From: Cytophagales bacterium
GTDB taxonomy: Bacteria; Bacteroidota; Bacteroidia; Cytophagales; Cytophagaceae
Direction: 5' to 3'
DNA length: 7,391 nucleotides
Assembly: GCA_025360235.1 (NCBI GenBank)
Contig: JANYCO010000661.1
Span: forward strand, 1 to 7,391
In this document: one piece after another, positions 1 through 6,070 of the stretch
How the letters are laid out: each line of letters begins with the position of its first letter
Position numbering within the stretch: the stretch's first letter is position 1
Position numbers and translations under genes: made by a program
The notes under the pieces: model-generated
What the model saw: only the letters and a program-made list of their open reading frames with translations
What the model was told of the DNA's origin: nothing
Databases searched by the model: none

Positions 1-86
1 GATCTTCATGATCTGGTGTCCGCTCACCATGCTGATTAACGGCCCTGCCCAGATTCCACCCGCACCGACTATTGCCAACCTGCATT

Positions 87-569
87 TCAGTTGGAATAAC
101 TTTCGTTGGCAGGTCTTGTATTGAGGTCGTTTAACAGGGATTTGTTATCGACACTTTTTGGATCAAAACGAATCAACCCTATTCCCTGATAAAGGTATAC
201 GATCAGGTTCTTTTTTTTGTATAAGTTGACGCGTATGTCATAATTCAAAGTGACCATTTTTATCCTTGCATAATTATTTGGAGTAGGTTGTGGATTAGAA
301 CCGTCATCAAAAAAATAATTTGGATTCTGAGCAACAGCGCTTCCTACCATCAGATTAAAGTGTCCGTTTATTCTTTTGTTCCGGTTAAACAAAATCCCTA
401 CATGCACTCCGTTTGCCCATTGTTCGTAGCTATGGCTTAGGTCTCCTTTATAGGAATTCGTGCTGAAACCAATTTCAAAGAATCTGTTGGGTAAGGTGGT
501 TTGTGAAAAAGCAGGGATAACGGAAAAAGATAAAAGAAGAAGTAAAAATTTTATTTTGGTTGGCATCAT
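87..569 (-). CDS. Secreted outer-membrane beta-barrel-like protein, probably truncated or frameshifted
   Basis: The 160-residue product starts with a clear Sec signal peptide: Lys5 and Lys7, a Leu-rich core at residues 8-19, and a likely cleavage after AFS near residue 22. The mature part alternates polar and hydrophobic residues in beta-strand fashion. The stretch FEIGFSTNSYKGDLS (about 31-45) is typical of small Bacteroidota outer-membrane barrel proteins, and aromatic-rich strands follow (GVHVGILF, YDIRVNLY, LIVYLYQGIGLIRF). The likely location is the outer membrane; the specific function is unknown. Such proteins usually exceed 200 residues, so the C-terminal strands are missing. The frame stops at TGA, while another minus-strand frame stays open from about base 133 to the window edge and reads IPTEMQVG and NLGRAV, which resemble barrel strands. 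I therefore suspect a frameshift. The start is one of two tandem ATGs (569 or 566). The gene lies just after the accC terminator and is probably transcribed separately. Confidence 0.6.
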   Translation of the reverse strand: MMPTKIKFLLLLLSFSVIPAFSQTTLPNRFFEIGFSTNSYKGDLSHSYEQWANGVHVGILFNRNKRINGHFNLMVGSAVAQNPNYFFDDGSNPQPTPNNYARIKMVTLNYDIRVNLYKKKNLIVYLYQGIGLIRFDPKSVDNKSLLNDLNTRPANESYSN

Positions 570-621
570 TAGAAGATTTTAAGTTTTAACGAACAGCTAT
601 AAAGTTAAGTATATTATAACT

Positions 622-656
622 AAAAAGCCTAAACATATATACTGTTTAGGCTTTTT
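622..656 (-). terminator. Rho-independent terminator after accC
   Basis: A perfect 13-bp inverted repeat (622-634 with 644-656) encloses a 9-nt loop. The stem centre is GCCTAAAC/GTTTAGGC, flanked by five A on one side and five T on the other, so it can work as an intrinsic terminator in either direction. It begins 25 nt past the accC stop codon and closes the acc cluster. It also insulates the downstream barrel-protein gene, which must then have its own promoter in the 50 bp that remain. Confidence 0.85.
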
Positions 657-660
657 AAGT

Positions 661-680
661 AACGTCTGGTCAGACGGGTT
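661..680 (-). other. Short hairpin between accC stop and terminator
   Basis: The inverted repeat CGTCTG/CAGACG (663-668 with 671-676) has outer AAC/GTT pairing (661-663 with 678-680) around a single-base bulge. It is GC-richer than its surroundings and lies right after the accC stop codon, upstream of the terminator hairpin. It may protect the 3' end of the transcript. It has no U-tract, so it is not a terminator by itself. Confidence 0.4.
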
Positions 681-681
681 A

Positions 682-2025
682 TTATATTTTAGAAAAATCG
701 TAATTATCTAAATAGGCAGTAGTGAATTTCCCCGATCTGAAAGCTGGATCGTCCATCATTCGGATATGGAAAGGTATGGTTGTTTTAATACCTTCGATTA
801 CAAATTCCTGGAGAGCTCTTTTCATTCTGTCTAAAGCCTCATCACGGGTAGGAGCGCATGCTATTACCTTTGCAATCATCGAATCGTAGTTAGGAGGAAT
901 AGTATAACCATTGTAGCAATGGGTATCTACTCTTACGCCATAACCACCTGGAATATGGAAGTTGGTAATTTTACCAGCAGCAGGTCTGAAGCCATTTTTA
1001 GGGTCTTCCGCATTGATACGGCACTCAATAGCATGTCTCATAGGGAAGTGATTTTTTGTAGCCACAGGCTCACCGGCCGCTGCCATGATCTGAGCCTTGA
1101 TTAGGTCCAAACCCGTTACTTCTTCCGTAATAGTATGTTCCACCTGGATCCTGGTGTTCATTTCCATAAAGTAGAAGTCGCCATGTTTATCTACAAGGAA
1201 TTCAATGGTACCTACTCCTTCGTATTTGATGGCTTTAGCACCTTTTATCGCAGCTTCACCCATTTTATTTCTGAGTCTTTCAGTGATGATGGGAGAAGGG
1301 GTTTCCTCTATTAGTTTCTGGTGCCTTCTTTGAATGGAGCAATCACGTTCAGAAAGGTGAACTACTCTTCCTTTGGCATCGCCCAGAAGCTGGATTTCGA
1401 TATGTCTTGGTTCTTCAACAAATTTTTCAAGGTATAAGCCATCGTTTCCGAAGGCAGCAGCAGATTCTGTTTTGGCATCGTTCCACGCTTTGGCAAATTC
1501 AGAATCGTTTTTAATGATCCTCATTCCACGACCACCACCACCAGCGGTAGCCTTGATAATGACAGGATATTTTACTTTATTAGCAAGTTTAATTCCTTCT
1601 TCAATAGAGTCTAAAAGACCTTCAGAGCCTGGTATCGTAGGTACTCCTGCTTTTTTCATGGTCGCTTTAGCAGATGATTTATCTCCCATGGAGTTAATCA
1701 TTTCCGGACTTGCACCAATGAATTTTATTCCATAATCTTTACAGATTTTAGAAAAGGAAGCATTTTCTGAAAGGAAACCATAACCAGGATGAATGGCATC
1801 AGCGTTTGTGATCTCAGCAGCAGAAATGATGTTCGGCATACTTAAGTAAGACTGGGCGCTTGGAGGTGCTCCTATACAAACGGCTTCATCAGCAAAACGT
1901 ACATGAAGACTTTCTTTGTCAGCTGAGGAATAAACAGCTACAGTTTTTATTCCTAATTCTTTGCAGGCACGTATTACACGTAATGCAATCTCGCCTCTAT
2001 TGGCAATTAGTATTTTTTTAAACAC
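682..2025 (-). CDS. accC: Acetyl-CoA carboxylase, biotin carboxylase subunit
   Basis: AccC catalyses ATP- and bicarbonate-dependent carboxylation of biotin on AccB, the first half-reaction of acetyl-CoA carboxylase, in the cytoplasm. The 447 residues match the usual AccC length of about 450. In order: the N-terminal Rossmann-like domain begins FKKILIANRGEIALRVIRA and contains HPGYGFLSEN (79-88). The ATP-grasp domain follows with Lys117, Lys159 and the glycine-rich loop AGGGGRGM (161-168). Metal ligands Glu276 and Glu288 are present, then the MNTRIQVEH signature (289-297) with Arg292, Gln294 and Glu296. Arg338 in ECRINAEDP corresponds to the biotin-contacting arginine. No key residue is missing. 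The start codon is GTG, supported because the family begins exactly at this residue and no nearby in-frame ATG exists upstream. It is last in the cluster, 100 bp after accB and ahead of a strong terminator. Confidence 0.97.
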   Translation of the reverse strand: MFKKILIANRGEIALRVIRACKELGIKTVAVYSSADKESLHVRFADEAVCIGAPPSAQSYLSMPNIISAAEITNADAIHPGYGFLSENASFSKICKDYGIKFIGASPEMINSMGDKSSAKATMKKAGVPTIPGSEGLLDSIEEGIKLANKVKYPVIIKATAGGGGRGMRIIKNDSEFAKAWNDAKTESAAAFGNDGLYLEKFVEEPRHIEIQLLGDAKGRVVHLSERDCSIQRRHQKLIEETPSPIITERLRNKMGEAAIKGAKAIKYEGVGTIEFLVDKHGDFYFMEMNTRIQVEHTITEEVTGLDLIKAQIMAAAGEPVATKNHFPMRHAIECRINAEDPKNGFRPAAGKITNFHIPGGYGVRVDTHCYNGYTIPPNYDSMIAKVIACAPTRDEALDRMKRALQEFVIEGIKTTIPFHIRMMDDPAFRSGKFTTAYLDNYDFSKI

Positions 2026-2035
2026 GACTAAATGA

Positions 2036-2114
2036 GTTTTAAGTTTTAAGTTATGAATTATGAATTACTTTATTGATAAATAGTTTTATCATTCATAATT
2101 TAAAATTCATAACT
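2036..2114. repeat. Tandem heptamers and large imperfect palindrome in the accB-accC spacer
   Basis: The 100-bp spacer holds nested symmetry. Outer arms of 11 bp (2049-2059 with 2104-2114; AGTTATGAATT/AATTCATAACT) match perfectly. An inner pair TATGAAT/ATTCATA (2059-2065 with 2091-2097) and a small perfect hairpin GATAAA-TAGT-TTTATC (2075-2090) lie within. On the left flank two copies of GTTTTAA (2036-2049) are followed by two copies of TTATGAA (2051-2064). It could be a dispersed intergenic repeat or an RNA structure in the accB-accC message. Its function cannot be read from sequence alone. Confidence 0.6.
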
Positions 2115-2125
2115 CATAAATTACA

Positions 2126-2608
2126 CTATTTCTGTTCAATGATAAATAAAGGTTGATCAAACTCAACAGGAGTTGCGTTCTCTACCAATATTTTTACAAT
2201 CTTCCCTTCAAACTCTGATTCAATTTCATTGAATAATTTCATTGCTTCAATAATACACAATGGTTTTCCCGGAGTAATTTCATCTCCTACACTTACGAGT
2301 GATGGAGTTTCAGGACTTGGTGAACGGTAGAAAGTACCAATCATTGGCGATTTGATGGTAATTTGTTTGCTGTTTCCAGTAGTAACTTCTGCTGTTTTTT
2401 CAGCGGTAGCAGAAGTAGTTTGGGCAACAGTAGTTTGTTGTACTGGTAATACTGTAGGTTGAATAACTTGCGGAAGTGCTGTCTGTGCAATAATGGTAGC
2501 ATTTCTTTTTACATTGATCTTAAATTCGTCCGTTTCGATGTTTACTTCGGCTAATCCGGAATTTGCAATAAAGTCAAGTAGTTCTTGAATTTCTTTTGGT
2601 TTCATCAT
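2126..2608 (-). CDS. accB: Acetyl-CoA carboxylase, biotin carboxyl carrier protein
   Basis: AccB is the biotin carrier of acetyl-CoA carboxylase. Biotin ligase biotinylates it, AccC carboxylates it, and the carboxyl group passes to acetyl-CoA on the AccAD transferase, whose genes are not in this window. The N-terminal segment KEIQELLDFIANSGL is the conserved AccB helix. A Thr/Gln/Ala/Pro-rich flexible linker follows (about residues 41-85 of the longest frame), then a biotinyl domain with SPMIGTFYRSPSP and the biotin attachment motif EAMKLFNEIE; the lysine is residue 128 of the longest frame. The frame can start at GTG 2620 or at tandem ATGs 2608 and 2605. I give 2608; homologues usually begin MKxKEIQ, which would favour 2605. 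It lies between fabH and accC with about 100 bp on either side, so it may have extra control beyond the tightly packed upstream genes. Confidence 0.95.
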   Translation of the reverse strand: MMKPKEIQELLDFIANSGLAEVNIETDEFKINVKRNATIIAQTALPQVIQPTVLPVQQTTVAQTTSATAEKTAEVTTGNSKQITIKSPMIGTFYRSPSPETPSLVSVGDEITPGKPLCIIEAMKLFNEIESEFEGKIVKILVENATPVEFDQPLFIIEQK

Positions 2609-2721
2609 CTCTTTTTTCACAAGTTTAAAATAATATCCTACAACTCAAATTATCAATTATCCTCTAGGATTAAGGAGCGGCTAATTTACAAATAAATTGA
2701 AATTATCAATCAAAATGTGGA

Positions 2722-3720
2722 TTATTTAGGCTCGTAAGCCCACTTAAGATATATCGATCCCCAGGTAAATCCACCTCCAAAAGCGGCCATTATTATATTA
2801 TCACCTTTTTTAAAGTTTTTCTCATAATCCCAAAGTAAAAGAGGAATCGTACCGTTAGTAGTATTCCCGTACCTCGAAATATTCATAAGTACTTTTTCTT
2901 CACCAATTTTCAATCTTTCAGAGGTAGCTTCAATGATTCTTTTATTTGCCTGATGTGGAACAAGCCAGTTTAAATCATTAGCAGTAAGATTATTGCGTTC
3001 AAGTAGTTCTACTGATACTTGAGACATGTTTGAGACAGCGTGTTTAAACACGGTGGCTCCTTCCTGGTAGGCATAATGTTCTTTATTGGTAACAGTCTCT
3101 ATAGATGCTGGTCTACGGCTACCTCCTGCTTTTTGACCAAGGTATAATGCACCTGATCCGTCAGTTCTTAGTATGCTATCAATGATTCCATATCCTTCTG
3201 TATTAGGCTCAAGCATTACTGCAGCAGCTCCATCTCCAAAAATAATACAAGTGGTACGGTCCGAATAATTAATAATGGAAGACATTTTATCTCCTCCTAC
3301 CACAATTACTTTTTTGTATTTTCCAGTTTCAATGAATTGACTTCCAGTAACCAGTCCAAACAAGAATCCAGAACAGGCAGCATTTAAGTCATAACTGAAT
3401 GCATTTTTTAATCCGCACATATCACAAACCAGATTTCCGGTAGCCGGAAATACGAAGTCAGGAGTAGTAGTACAAGATACTACCATGTCTACATCAAGTG
3501 GATTTGTATTGGTTTTGGTAAGGAGTTCTTTGATGGCAATTTCCATCATATGAGAAGTACCTTTACCTTCACCTTTTAAGAGACGTCTTTCTTTTATTCC
3601 AGTTCTGGTCATTATCCAGTCATCGGAGGTCTCTACTAATTTCTCAAGTTCTTTATTGGATAAAATATAATCGGGTACGTGACCACCTACCCCTGTTATT
3701 GCAGCTCTGATTTTACTCAT
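2722..3720 (-). CDS. fabH: Beta-ketoacyl-ACP synthase III
   Basis: FabH starts fatty-acid chains by condensing an acyl-CoA primer with malonyl-ACP to give beta-ketoacyl-ACP, in the cytoplasm. The 332-residue protein has the thiolase fold with an intact triad: Cys116 in LNAACSGF, His256 in VPHQANKRI and Asn286 in YGNTTNGTIP. TSDDWIMTRTGIKERR (31-46) and the C-terminal AAFGGGFTWGS are family signatures. Thr/Asn/Gly replaces the more familiar Ser-Ala-Ala after GNT; I take this as lineage variation. Substrate choice (acetyl-CoA or branched primers) cannot be told from sequence, though branched-chain fatty acids are common in this phylum. The ATG start is 4 bp after the plsX stop, showing a shared transcript. 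Confidence 0.97.
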   Translation of the reverse strand: MSKIRAAITGVGGHVPDYILSNKELEKLVETSDDWIMTRTGIKERRLLKGEGKGTSHMMEIAIKELLTKTNTNPLDVDMVVSCTTTPDFVFPATGNLVCDMCGLKNAFSYDLNAACSGFLFGLVTGSQFIETGKYKKVIVVGGDKMSSIINYSDRTTCIIFGDGAAAVMLEPNTEGYGIIDSILRTDGSGALYLGQKAGGSRRPASIETVTNKEHYAYQEGATVFKHAVSNMSQVSVELLERNNLTANDLNWLVPHQANKRIIEATSERLKIGEEKVLMNISRYGNTTNGTIPLLLWDYEKNFKKGDNIIMAAFGGGFTWGSIYLKWAYEPK

Positions 3721-3724
3721 TTAT

Positions 3725-4663
3725 TTACTTGTATGCGTTTTTTATTTTTTGGGTAATGTCAGATTCTACCAATTGTCTTGCCTGGCCAAGCATGTTCTGA
3801 ATAGCTCGTGGAGAAGAGACTCCATGACCTATCATTACATTTCCGTTTACTCCTAAAATTGGACTTCCTCCCACAGCTTCATAATTAAACATATCGAAGA
3901 AAGGATCCTTAAAGTTTCTTGAAGTGACAAGATCGTAAAATTGTTCCCCCATTTTTAAAATGACGTTTCCGGTGAAACCGTCCGTAACAATCACATCAGC
4001 TTTACCACTAAATACATCAGAACCTTCCACGTTGCCGATGAAGTTGATGTTTTTATTGAGTTTCAGCATTTGATGTGCAGGAACGGTTAAAAGTGTTCCT
4101 TTTGTATCTTCTTCTCCAAGGTTCATCAACGCTACTTTTGGATTTTCAACTCCAAGAATATGCTGAGAATAAAGAGCACCTAATGTGGCAAATTGAGAAA
4201 GTACATCTGGCTTGCAGTCAGCGTTAGCTCCTACATCAACCAGTACGCCAAATTTCCCACCTTCCTGGGGTATGAATCCTGCAATACATGGTCTTATTAC
4301 CCCTTCAATTGCTTTTATGCTAAATAATGAACCAACCAGCATTGCGCCAGTGTTGCCAGCACTACAAAAAGCGTCAACTTTACCAGCTTTTAAAAGACCA
4401 AACCCAACTACGATACTCGAGTTGGGTTTTTGTGAAATGGCTTTGGTAGGATGTTCGCCCATCTCGATCGTTTCATCGCAGTGAAAAACCGTAAACAAGT
4501 CAGGAGAAACTCCCGCCTGAGTTAAATGAGATTTTATGACGTCTTCCTTACCCAACAAAACGATATGAACGTCTTTCGGGAAAGATTTAGCAGCCAATAT
4601 TGCACCATCTATGATGGTATTAGGGGCAAAATCGCCCCCCATTGCATCCAATGCAATTTTCAT
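3725..4663 (-). CDS. plsX: Phosphate acyltransferase PlsX
   Basis: PlsX converts acyl-ACP and phosphate into acyl-phosphate, the acyl donor for PlsY in glycerolipid synthesis. It is a peripheral membrane enzyme and links fatty-acid synthesis to phospholipid synthesis. The 312 residues are close to the family norm of about 330. The N-terminus IALDAMGGDFAP is diagnostic. Further signatures are SAGNTGAMLVGS (101-112), LVDVGANADCKPD (141-153), NVEGSDVFSGKADVIVTDGF (211-230) with TGNVILK following, and the C-terminal GGSPILGVNG and GHGVSSPRA. It starts with ATG 4 bp after the rpmF stop and ends 4 bp before fabH. The order rpmF-plsX-fabH is conserved across many bacteria. Confidence 0.97.
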   Translation of the reverse strand: MKIALDAMGGDFAPNTIIDGAILAAKSFPKDVHIVLLGKEDVIKSHLTQAGVSPDLFTVFHCDETIEMGEHPTKAISQKPNSSIVVGFGLLKAGKVDAFCSAGNTGAMLVGSLFSIKAIEGVIRPCIAGFIPQEGGKFGVLVDVGANADCKPDVLSQFATLGALYSQHILGVENPKVALMNLGEEDTKGTLLTVPAHQMLKLNKNINFIGNVEGSDVFSGKADVIVTDGFTGNVILKMGEQFYDLVTSRNFKDPFFDMFNYEAVGGSPILGVNGNVMIGHGVSSPRAIQNMLGQARQLVESDITQKIKNAYK

Positions 4664-4667
4664 AAGA

Positions 4668-4859
4668 TTATTCAGCTAATTCTTTTTCTAAAAGTACCTT
4701 ACCATTGAAGTACAATTTGCCTTCAAACCAATAAGCGCGATGAGGTAAGTGTGCCTCACCAGTAGTAGGGCAAATAGAAACATTGGAAGCAGTAGCTTTA
4801 TAATGAGTTCTTCTTTTATTTCTCCTTTGTTTGGATATTCTACTTTTAGGATGTGCCAT
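4668..4859 (-). CDS. rpmF: 50S ribosomal protein L32, zinc-free form
   Basis: L32 is a small basic protein of the large ribosomal subunit. The 63 residues start with MAHPKSRISKQRRNKRRTHY, the typical Lys/Arg-rich rRNA-binding N-terminus. The second half reads ICPTTGEAHLPHRAYW. Zinc-binding L32 forms have two Cys-x-x-Cys pairs; here only Cys30 remains, with Thr33 at the second position and no downstream pair. This is therefore a cysteine-depleted form that should not bind zinc, as is familiar in Bacteroidota. The gene starts 9 bp after the DUF177 gene and ends 4 bp before plsX, the classical yceD-rpmF-plsX arrangement. Confidence 0.96.
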   Translation of the reverse strand: MAHPKSRISKQRRNKRRTHYKATASNVSICPTTGEAHLPHRAYWFEGKLYFNGKVLLEKELAE

Positions 4860-4868
4860 TTTTCTTTT

Positions 4869-5420
4869 TTATTTTAATTTATTTTTTAAATCTTTAAGAG
4901 CATTCCAACGAGGATCTATTTCCTCTGTGTCGTTGCTTTTGTTTGTATCTTTTTTGTCGTCTTCTGACCTGTATATCAATTTTGTTTCAACTTCATCATC
5001 TTCCTCCTCTTCATTAAACTTCGGATGAAGTTTTTTTATAGGAACGGAAAGTCCAATGAACTCATAAATGTACTGAGAAAGGTTTAATTTCTGCAGATCC
5101 CTTGGAATCATTATCACGTCCTCAGACAGCTCTATAAACTCGTCACCAAATTTAAACACAAGGTTTTGATGGGTGTCGATTTCATAATCAAAAGGTTCAA
5201 GGCTTCTGTCGCAAATCAATTCAACTGAACCTTTTATCGAAAATTCAGATAAAATCATTCGTTCAGATTTATCAAGTTCTACCTTTACTTTTAAATTTCC
5301 TTTTTCAAGAAAACTGTCTTCAAAAGATGCAAAGAACAAATCCTTTATTTCGTAACTGAAAACCTGCTTGCCTTCACTAAGCCTGAAAATTTCAACATCA
5401 AATGCCTTCAAACTTTTCAT
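4869..5420 (-). CDS. DUF177 (YceD-like) protein linked to 23S rRNA/ribosome assembly
   Basis: This is a DUF177-family protein. The family is found next to rpmF across bacteria and is tied to 23S rRNA accumulation in studied members (E. coli YceD and plant homologues); its exact activity is not settled. From the ATG at 5420 it has 183 residues. The core includes GSVELICDRSLEPFDYEID (64-82) with Cys70, equivalent to the family's conserved cysteine region. An acidic segment EEEEDDE (137-143) follows, then a low-complexity charged linker, and the C-terminal DPRWNALKDLK (169-179) typical of the phylum. A TTG at 5429 would add three residues, but I prefer the ATG because homologues begin MKxLK. It is the first gene of the six-gene cluster, about 36 nt downstream of the predicted start of transcription. 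Confidence 0.88.
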   Translation of the reverse strand: MKSLKAFDVEIFRLSEGKQVFSYEIKDLFFASFEDSFLEKGNLKVKVELDKSERMILSEFSIKGSVELICDRSLEPFDYEIDTHQNLVFKFGDEFIELSEDVIMIPRDLQKLNLSQYIYEFIGLSVPIKKLHPKFNEEEEDDEVETKLIYRSEDDKKDTNKSNDTEEIDPRWNALKDLKNKLK

Positions 5421-5462
5421 ACGAACCAATTCTCACTTTTGCAGTTTCATACAAAAGAACCG

Positions 5463-5493
5463 CAAATTTAGTGTATTTTAGCTCTTAATAAAA
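5463..5493 (-). promoter_or_regulatory. Candidate Bacteroidota-type promoter for the DUF177-rpmF-plsX-fabH-accBC cluster
   Basis: On the minus strand, TAAATTTG (5470 to 5463) is a perfect match to the Bacteroidota -7 consensus TAnnTTTG. Nineteen bases upstream is TTTT (5493 to 5490), a three-of-four match to the -33 TTTG element at the right spacing. Transcription would begin near 5456, giving a short leader before the DUF177 ATG at 5420. It sits in the largest clear intergenic gap before the cluster. Confidence 0.55.
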
Positions 5494-5586
5494 TTATTTG
5501 ATGAAATAAAAGTGGGTTTTTATTCACTAAGAATCGCTTTTAGCTTTTTGTTTAATTTAAAGTGTTGAATTATAATAAATTAAAGG

Positions 5587-5979
5587 CTATTTATGAAAGA
5601 CTTTTAATATCTTATCTTCACTTATCGGTTTTACCAAATACTCCTTTACATGCTCAATTTTATTTGCTTTCGCAATATCCCGCTCATCAATGGAGGAAGT
5701 GACCAGGTATATATTAATCCGTTTGGTTAGTTTCTGCTCAAGCGCTGAAAACTCTTCAAGAAATTGCCACCCATCCATAATAGGCATATTAATATCAAGA
5801 AAAATGTATTCAGGTATTGTACTGGGATTTTTGAGGGAACTCACCAAGTATTCAAATCCTTTTTTCCCATTTGGGAAAATATGTACTTGACTTAAAGGGT
5901 GGCTCAACTCCAACTGCCTTCTAAAAATATACTGGTATATTTCGTCATCATCAATGAGGCAAACTACTGATTTTTCCAT
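5587..5979 (-). CDS. Stand-alone CheY-like response regulator
   Basis: The 130-residue protein is a single receiver domain with no DNA-binding or enzymatic output domain. The acidic cluster Asp10-Asp11-Asp12 (CLIDDDEIY) binds Mg2+. Asp62 in FLDINMPIMDGW is the phosphoacceptor. Thr94 in YLVTSS and Lys117 in YLVKPI complete the switch residues, so phosphorylation should be intact. The extended region after the first helix resembles Rcp1-type receivers that partner phytochrome-like or PAS histidine kinases. No kinase gene is adjacent in the window, so the partner must be encoded elsewhere. It probably signals by protein-protein contact in the cytoplasm. It lies alone between scoB (91-bp gap) and the DUF177 promoter region. 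Confidence 0.9.
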   Translation of the reverse strand: MEKSVVCLIDDDEIYQYIFRRQLELSHPLSQVHIFPNGKKGFEYLVSSLKNPSTIPEYIFLDINMPIMDGWQFLEEFSALEQKLTKRINIYLVTSSIDERDIAKANKIEHVKEYLVKPISEDKILKVFHK

Positions 5980-6070
5980 GGTTAAATCGTATTACGTAAA
6001 AGTCTTTATCAGGGTATTAAAAATGCTGATTATGTTTCAGTATTTCTTAAAATATATATTATAAAATGGT

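Noticed and set aside
600..607. TAACTTTA as promoter -7 box for the barrel-protein gene
   Set aside because: It differs from TAnnTTTG at the last base, and I see no TTTG-like element at the required spacing because the terminator stem occupies that region.
1373..1735. 120-codon plus-strand frame opposite accC
   Set aside because: It lies wholly antisense to highly conserved accC sequence, has proline/serine-rich composition typical of an antisense frame, and has no recognisable domain.
4212..4484. 90-codon plus-strand frame opposite plsX
   Set aside because: It is antisense to plsX signature motifs and shows no independent coding evidence.
4831..5028. 65-codon plus-strand frame with a serine run
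   Set aside because: The serine run is the complement of the acidic Glu/Asp segment in the DUF177 protein. The frame also overlaps the start of rpmF.
5505..5524. AATAAAA/TTTTATT inverted repeat as terminator for the response regulator
   Set aside because: The stem is only seven A-T pairs with a 6-nt loop and no G-C pairs. Too weak to call as a terminator.
5980..6070. ATCAG/CTGAT inverted repeat and TATAAT-like sequence between scoB and the response regulator
   Set aside because: The stem is five pairs with a long loop and no U-tract. The TATAAT-like match in AT-rich DNA has no convincing partner element.
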